Shown piece by piece: positions 57,381-64,000 of a stretch of DNA of 64,000 nt. The notes beneath the pieces were generated by a model. It saw only the letters and a program-made list of their open reading frames with translations. It had not been told where the DNA came from and did no database searches. Numbering within the stretch: position 1 is the stretch's first letter; each line of letters begins with the position of its first letter. Both the position numbers and the translations under genes were made by a program. This DNA comes from Siphonodentalium dalli (lineage: Eukaryota > Mollusca > Scaphopoda > Gadilida > Siphonodentaliidae): contig CP136065.1 in the NCBI GenBank assembly GCA_032622095.1, positions 57,279,949 through 57,343,948 on the forward strand, in the 5' to 3' direction.

Positions 57381-57628
57381 CATATACTAAGGAAGAGCCC
57401 TAAGCTCTTTACATAATGTTCTCGTTTCTACAGTTTGTAAACTTTTGAGTTAGGGGGTGGGAATTTTCGAGCATTATCAGATATAGAAATGACAATGCCA
57501 TCATGATGTCAACACAGATCTGCTAGCTATATCTTACCATTTCTACCTGACCTAAAATGAACTATAGTTCTGTATTTCATTTTCGTCTGTTTCTCAATGA
57601 GAACTTCTGACCTTTAACAATGAACGAG

Positions 57629-59174
57629 TTGTTGTATTAGTTGTTGTATTAGTTGTTGTATTAGTTGTTGTATTAGTTGTTGTATTAGTTGTTGTATTAG
57701 TTGTTGTATTAGTTGTTGTATTAGTTGTTGTATTAGTTGTTGTATTAGTTGTTGTATTAGTTGTTGTATTAGTTGTTGTATTAGTTGTTGTATTAGTTGT
57801 TGTATTAGTTGTTGTATTAGTTGTTGTATTAGTTGTTGTATTAGTTGTTGTATTAGTGGTTGTATTAGTGGTTGTATTAGTTGTTGTATTAGTTGTTGTA
57901 TTAGTGGTTGTATTAGTGGTTGTATTAGTTCTTGTATTAGTTCTTGTATTAGTTCTTGTATTAGTTCTTGTATTAGTTCTTGTATTAGTGGTTGTATTAG
58001 TGGTTGTATTAGTGGTTGTATTAGTGGTTGTATTAGTGGTTGTATTAGTTGTTGTATTAGTTGTTGTATTAGTGGTTGTATTAGTGGTTGTATTAGTTCT
58101 TGTATTAGTTCTTGTATTAGTTCTTGTATTAGTTCTTGTATTAGTTCTTGTATTAGTTCTTGTATTAGTTCTTGTATTAGTTCTTGTATTAGTTCTTGTA
58201 TTAGTTCTTGTATTAGTTCTTGTATTAGTTCTTGTATTAGTTCTTGTATTAGTTCTTGTATTAGTTCTTGTATTAGTTCTTGTATTAGTTCTTGTATTAG
58301 TTCTTGTATTAGTTCTTGTATTAGTTCTTGTATTAGTTCTTGTATTAGTTCTTGTATTAGTTCTTGTATTAGTGGTTGTATTAGTTCTTGTATTAGTTCT
58401 TGTATTAGTTCTTGTATTAGTTCTTGTATTAGTTCTTGTATTAGTGGTTGTATTAGTGGTTGTATTAGTGGTTGTATTAGTGGTTGTATTAGTGGTTGTA
58501 TTAGTGGTTGTATTAGTGGTTGTATTAGTTCTTGTATTAGTTCTTGTATTAGTTCTTGTATTAGTTCTTGTCTTAGTTCTTGTCTTAGTTGTTGTGTTAG
58601 TGGTTGTGTTAGTGGTTGTGTTAGTTGTTGTATTAGTTGTTGTATTAGTTGTTGTATTAGTGGTTGTATTAGTTCTTGTATTAGTTCTTGTATTAGTGGT
58701 TGTATTAGTGGTTGTATTAGTTCTTGTATTAGTTCTTGTATTAGTTCTTGTATTAGTTCTTGTATTAGTTCTTGTATTAGTTCTTGTATTAGTTCTTGTA
58801 TTAGTTCTTGTATTAGTTCTTGTATTAGTTCTTGTATTAGTTCTTGTATTAGTTCTTGTATTAGTGGTTGTGTTAGTTCTTGTGTTAGTTCTTGTGTTAG
58901 TTCTTGTGTTAGTTCTTGTATTAGTTCTTGTATTAGTTCTTGTATTAGTTCTTGTATTAGTTCTTGTATTAGTTGTTGTATTAGTTCTTGTATTAGTTCT
59001 TGTATTAGTGGTTGTATTAGTTCTTGTATTAGTTCTTGTATTAGTGGTTGTATTAGTGGTTGTATTAGTTGTTGTATTAGTGGTTGTATTAGTGGTTGTA
59101 TTAGTTGTTGTATTAGTTGTTGTATTAGTTGTTGTATTAGTTGTTGTATTAGTTCTGGTATTAGTTGTTGTATT
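57629..59174. repeat. 12-bp minisatellite, about 129 units
   Basis: Three main unit types occur in blocks: TTGTTGTATTAG, TGGTTGTATTAG and TTCTTGTATTAG, plus rare TGTGTTAG and TGTCTTAG forms. The unit is four codons long, so the minus strand is open in more than one frame. Open frames here are not genes. Confidence 0.95.
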
Positions 59175-62100
59175 AAATACAAACAAATAATTACAAATAA
59201 CTGATGTACAATCAAGTTCATTTCCATACAGAATTTCCAAGTAAAATATAAATAGACATGAAATAATGATAAATATGTTAATATATAACATCAAATCCGT
59301 ATGCATGGGAGATGCAATTACCAACCATATGCATTTGACATAGCACACGGCCACAAGCATGTGATATACCGTTAGCAGGGATTATACGCATGTGATATGG
59401 ACATCCGACCACATGCGTGCAATATAGCAGCAATTTGGACATCAGATCACAGGCATGCGATATAGCAATCAGCCCACACACATGTGACATAGGTATATAT
59501 AGCCACATGCATGTGATATTGCAACACAAATATAAATATGTAAACATGAGATGAATGCAAATAAATAAGCGAAAATGACCATGAAGCATTGATTAATTGG
59601 CAAATATAATATAACTTATCAAGAGAATGGTTCAGTAAAACAGTAAGATGCCAGATAAACTAATAGAAGAAATGCTTAGCAGGATTGTAATTTGCATGTG
59701 AGTCATGCAATTCACAGCCCTGGGATACCTAATTATAAGTAAGATAAAGCACGAAAAGTAATGTTAGTTAACGTACACATTGGCAATATGCCATAGTGAT
59801 GTATATCAGTGTTCAGTTCGCAACATCCAAGGTTGGAGCCAATTAAGCTCGAAAGTATCAGATCGGATTCCAAATTCGCAAACTATTAAAAGTCTCACAA
59901 TTCAGTCACCAAGAACAGACCCACTAAAATGCTGTCGCATTGTGCACATGCAGTCTTATCACCGGTCTGATGATACACATGAGTGTATCACAGTAGCATT
60001 ACTGACACACGACTTATCACGTGTTGTCATTGTAACCGGTTCACTGTAGTAACTGGTTCACTGTAGTGACTGGCTTGCCGTAGTGACTGTATATTGAATG
60101 GCAGTTAGTACATGTGTTTTGAATGGCAGTTAGTACATATGTTTTGAATGGCAGTTAGTATATGTATATTGAATGGCAGTTAGTACATGTATATTGATAG
60201 GCAGTTAGTACATGTATATTGATAGGCAGCTAGTACATGTATATTGATAGGCAGTTAGTACATGTATATTGATAGGCAGTTATTACATGTATATTGATAG
60301 GCAGTTATTACATGTATATTGATGTACCAATCCAAACAAAATAAAATATATGCATGTATCCGGTAACCTGCCCGGCCCAATCTACAATACATACAGTCGT
60401 GCATGATATATATTCACCAGTCATTCTTATAATCTAAGTATGTCCACAGTCACCTAACTAAATATGTCTACAGTCACCTAACTATGTATATCTACAGTCA
60501 CCTAACTAAATATGTCTACAGTCACCTAACTAAGTAATGTCTACAGTCACCTAACTAAATTCCAATTATTTTTTAAATTTCAGAAATTCTCTTCATATAA
60601 TATATAGTATATGAATAAACTTGTAAACTTTTTGTAATTTTGGAACGGCCTTATATAGTCTTATATGAGTGCCTTATTGTTACAATATAATAGTCTAGCT
60701 TATGTATATACCCCTCGATACATATAGAGGATCTTCAATAAGTAATATTGGGATAATATATATTTTATGAAATGGGTTTGATAAATTTGATTCACAACCA
60801 GTCATAGAAGAGTTGTGAATCATATTTATCAAATGAGTTTCATAAAATCTTATATCCAAACGTAATGAGTTGAAGATCTTGTATATCACAAGAAAAAAAC
60901 TAGAGCTTTATGCCTTTTTTAACAAATCAAAATCCTTAAAAACTGTAAAATGCACACATTTACAGTGTTGGCGGTGATCTTCACAACCATATACGACAGT
61001 ATTGTGCGCTCTGGCTGGCGACGGAAAATATAGTCCCCCAATTTGTGTACTCAGATTTTGTGTCTATTTTCGTAAGTGCAACAAAGTTCGACAAGAATTA
61101 AAATTTAATGAACAAAGCAATTATATTTCATGGTCTGGTGTTGGTATCATGCACAGATTTTTGAAATAGTATTAATCCACGTGGTTATTTTGTTGACGTG
61201 ATGCCAAGTGATCCCGGGAAACATTCGCATATTCATAACTAGTGAGATATATAGAGGATATGAAATGAGTGTTTCTCTCATATGATATTTATGAAACGAG
61301 TCTAAGAATTTTCAGTTCAGTTCAACTGAAAATTCGTGACGGGTTTCATAAATATCATATGAGAGAAACACGAATTACATATTCTATTTATCATATAACA
61401 CCTATAAATTGATTATGATGTCCAAAACGCACACAAATCACTAAATAGCTATATGACATCGGCAGCAAAAGGTTAATGTGACGTCACTTCATTGCACCGG
61501 AAGACCAATTACACCTGGTGAACTAGCAGAAATAATATGCAAGCGAAGATATAGTGCGCTATTCTGTTCTCAGTTTGTGACATTATATCGTATGTTTATT
61601 AGATAAATACGAATTACATATTCTATTTATCGTATAACAATGTCCAAAACTATATATTTCAAGATTATAATTGCGAGAATTTCGGCATCGCGTTGATTGA
61701 CGCGCACGAATTTGACCTGCATTTAGTTAGAGATACAGCTTGGCCCCGGCTGCCATTCAGCCAATCAAAACACACTTTTTGTCAACAAACCATCAAATTA
61801 TTGGAAGGTGATACGAACTAGTAGTTCATATGAAATTGATTTATGACATACTTTCCAACGTAAATAATGATTGAGTCATATGATAAAAGGAAATATGTAA
61901 TATTTTTTAATAGGGAGCCTCGCATATATAAGAGAATGCATTGGGCTAAAAATATTTACCTCAACCTTGTAAGCCAGTGCATTCTTACATATCTGAGGCT
62001 CCCATATATATAAGAGAATGAACTTGCTGGCACAGGATCTTTAATGCTGCAGCAGCACAACTCCCGTCATGAAAGGGTTAATTGGAAAGCAGTAGCAATA

Positions 62101-63856
62101 AATTTAAGAGAGATTCATTGCTTCATCGCATCAACTTCATGTTACCTCAACATGTGTGCATATATCTGTATAGGTGCTGCCTCCTCAGTTTTCTAAGTAG
62201 TCACTTCATATTTCACAGTAGAAAACATCATGTAGAGATCGCCTTTTCTAAGTTGCCATAAGTAGCATGTCCATAGATGGAAATTTGTTGTTTTTGTCAG
62301 ATATATCAAGTTTATGTCCCCATATGCACCTCACTGCCGTTATTAAATGTCACAAGTTCTTGTTATTTGTTCTTGTTAAATATTGAAATTTCTCATTGAG
62401 ATACTGATGAAAATGAAATACAGAGAACAATAGTTCATTTCAGGTCAGGTAGAAATGATAAGATATACCTAGCAGATCTGTGTGTTGACATGATGGCATT
62501 GTCATTTCTATATCTGATAATATATGCGAAAATCCCCACCCCCCCCCCCCCCCCCAATTCAAAAGTTGACAAACTGTAGAAAGTAGAACATCATGTAAAG
62601 CACATGGGGATAAGTGCTATATATATATAAGAATTATTATTATCACATAATTAGCCCCTGAACCCAGCCTCATATTTATTTTAGTAAGACACACATGTAT
62701 TATCGGCGCACAGTGACTAAAGAGTTTACTTGACTTGACTTGATGACCGTATCATTTTGCTAACAAAACAAATGTCTTGGAAAGATTATCAGATAATTAT
62801 TAACCATAATGTCCAGGTCTTGTATTGGCTATTACACTTCCTCCCTCAACAATATAGAACATGTTTGTTAGTGTGCATTGCTCTACTCATTCCGCAATGA
62901 GATACATGTACAATATGGGAATAATTTGATTGAATTATGCCCTATGTAGCTACTAATTAATATTGGGCAGGATAAAAAAAAAAATTCAGCATTCCCCATG
63001 TTGTACTGAACTGTGAGGTACATGTGTAATAATAAAATGGGAGAAAGAGTAACCATGCATTATAACCAATACATTGCCTGTACATTATAACCAATACATT
63101 GCCTGTACACCATTGTATTTATTTTATGTGTAAACATTTACCAAGCACATACGTGACCCACCATATCAAATCCAGTCGGAAGTCGGGATTTTTTTTACCC
63201 TGTGCCAATGCATTCTCTTATATATGCGAGTCGACCACAGGTCGCCTCGCATATATAAGAGAATGCATTGGCCTAACAATTTTTTACAATTTTAATAATT
63301 TTTTCTTGTATTCTTTAACAATTTTATAATTTCACCCATACAGAGCCCCAGACAAACATGAGCAGACGACACTCTTCTATATGCTTCTATATATGTGTGG
63401 GGCCCCCTGCAGGGTAATGGATGTTTTTTATTTTATGTCCTAAAAATTGTAAGAAACATTTATTTAAAAAAAATGATAAAAAATTGTTAGGCCAATGCAT
63501 TCTCTTATATATGCGAGGCGACCTATGGTTGACTCGCATATATAAGAGAATGCATTGGCACAGGGTAAAAAAATCCCGACTTACGACTGGATTTGATATG
63601 GCGGGTCACATATACTAAGGAAGAGCCCTAAGCTCTTTACATAATGTTCTCGTTTCTACAGTTTGTAAACTTTTGAGTTAGGGGGTGGGAAATTTCGAGC
63701 ATTATCAGATATAGAAATGACAATGCCATCATGATGTCAACACAGATCTGCTAGCTATATCTTACCATTTCTACCTGACCTAAAATGAACTATAGTTCTG
63801 TATTTCATTTTCGTCTGTTTCTCAATGAGAACTTCCGACCTTTAACAATGAACGAG
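59175..63856. repeat. Segmental tandem duplication, copy 2
   Basis: Near-identical to 52951-57628. Its left edge follows the 12-bp array directly, while the left edge of copy 1 follows unique sequence. The repeating unit is therefore block plus array, about 6.2 kb. Confidence 0.95.
63154..63607. mobile_element. MITE family 5 in duplication copy 2
   Basis: The same element as 56926-57380, with one visible change (GGGGCCCCCTGCAGGG). Confidence 0.85.
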
Positions 63857-64000
63857 TTGTTGTATTAGTTGTTGTATTAGTTGTTGTATTAGTTGTTGTA
63901 TTAGTTGTTGTATTAGTTGTTGTATTAGTTGTTGTATTAGTTGTTGTATTAGTTGTTGTATTAGTTGTTGTATTAGTTGTTGTATTAGTTCTTGTATTAG
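63857..64000. repeat. 12-bp minisatellite, start of second array
   Basis: TTGTTGTATTAG units begin at the same point of the block as at 57629 and run off the window. Confidence 0.95.

Larger units (their letters stand above)
52951..57628. repeat. Segmental tandem duplication, copy 1
   Basis: This block is repeated almost exactly at 59175-63856, with an offset of 6224 to 6228 bp. By eye only scattered substitutions and a few indels separate the copies, such as the poly-C length near 56313. It contains minisatellites, hairpins, a MITE family 4 copy (55684-55857) and a MITE family 5 copy (56926-57380). No gene is supported in it. Confidence 0.95.

Noticed and set aside
57594-59360. Open frames of 444-588 codons rich in NTTTNTRT, IQELIQPL or VLVVVL
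   Set aside because: These come from the 12-bp minisatellite, which is four codons long. Composition is purely repeat-driven.
1-64000. Search for reverse transcriptase, transposase, integrase, tRNA or rRNA genes
   Set aside because: No frame with such motifs or any tRNA/rRNA-like structure was noticed. A profile search would be needed to exclude short remnants.

Overview
The window looks like nuclear DNA from an invertebrate animal, probably a lophotrochozoan and perhaps a bivalve mollusc. Exons are short and separated by long AT-rich introns. Splice sites are GT/AG and AATAAA polyadenylation signals are present. There are many short non-autonomous transposons and minisatellites. A thrombospondin-type-1/C-type-lectin protein and a beta-spectrin are both animal-specific. 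The species call is an inference. No prokaryotic, viral, rRNA, tRNA or CRISPR feature was recognised.

Region 1 (about 1-22.4 kb, + strand) is the 3' part of a gene for a secreted or extracellular protein. It has nine clear TSP1 exons of exactly 168 bp, all phase 1-1. They fall into an A type (1138, 3603, 4855, 8711) and a B type (2003, 7153, 12248, 12928, 13603). After them come a candidate small Cys-rich exon (14800), a divergent TSP1 exon (17484) and a C-type lectin domain split over two exons (19360 and 22017). The gene ends in a TAG stop and an AATAAA. The start lies upstream of the window. Introns show that exons were duplicated together with flanking intron, most recently as three units of about 680 bp.

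Region 2 (about 22.4-33 kb) is repeat-rich intergenic DNA. It holds several families of hairpin-containing MITEs, some with TTAA ends and CCCTTT termini like piggyBac elements. One possible minus-strand terminal exon near 31.4 kb was not recognised.

Region 3 (33.1-43.1 kb, - strand) holds the last four exons of a beta-spectrin gene, encoding its C-terminal PH domain and tail: 43076-42986, 40034-39959, 34354-34208 and 33260-33123. Phases agree across all junctions. Directly after the first of these exons, its 5' splice site has been amplified into a 1.9-kb minisatellite of about 70 units, most carrying CAG|GTAAG. A second unrecognised minus-strand terminal exon (36160-36413) lies inside a spectrin intron.

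Region 4 (about 43-64 kb) has no exon I can support. It contains a 5.6-kb palindromic structure (46.3-52.0 kb) with a 27-bp minisatellite on both outer sides and a 50-bp minisatellite at its centre. It is followed by a 97-bp array and a 6.2-kb near-identical tandem duplication (52951-57628 and 59175-63856), each copy followed by a 12-bp minisatellite. Long open frames in these arrays are artefacts of repeat lengths divisible by three.

The strongest candidates for something undescribed are the splice-donor minisatellite in beta-spectrin and one 66-bp hairpin cassette shared by four MITE families with different ends. The palindromic minisatellite structure is third.
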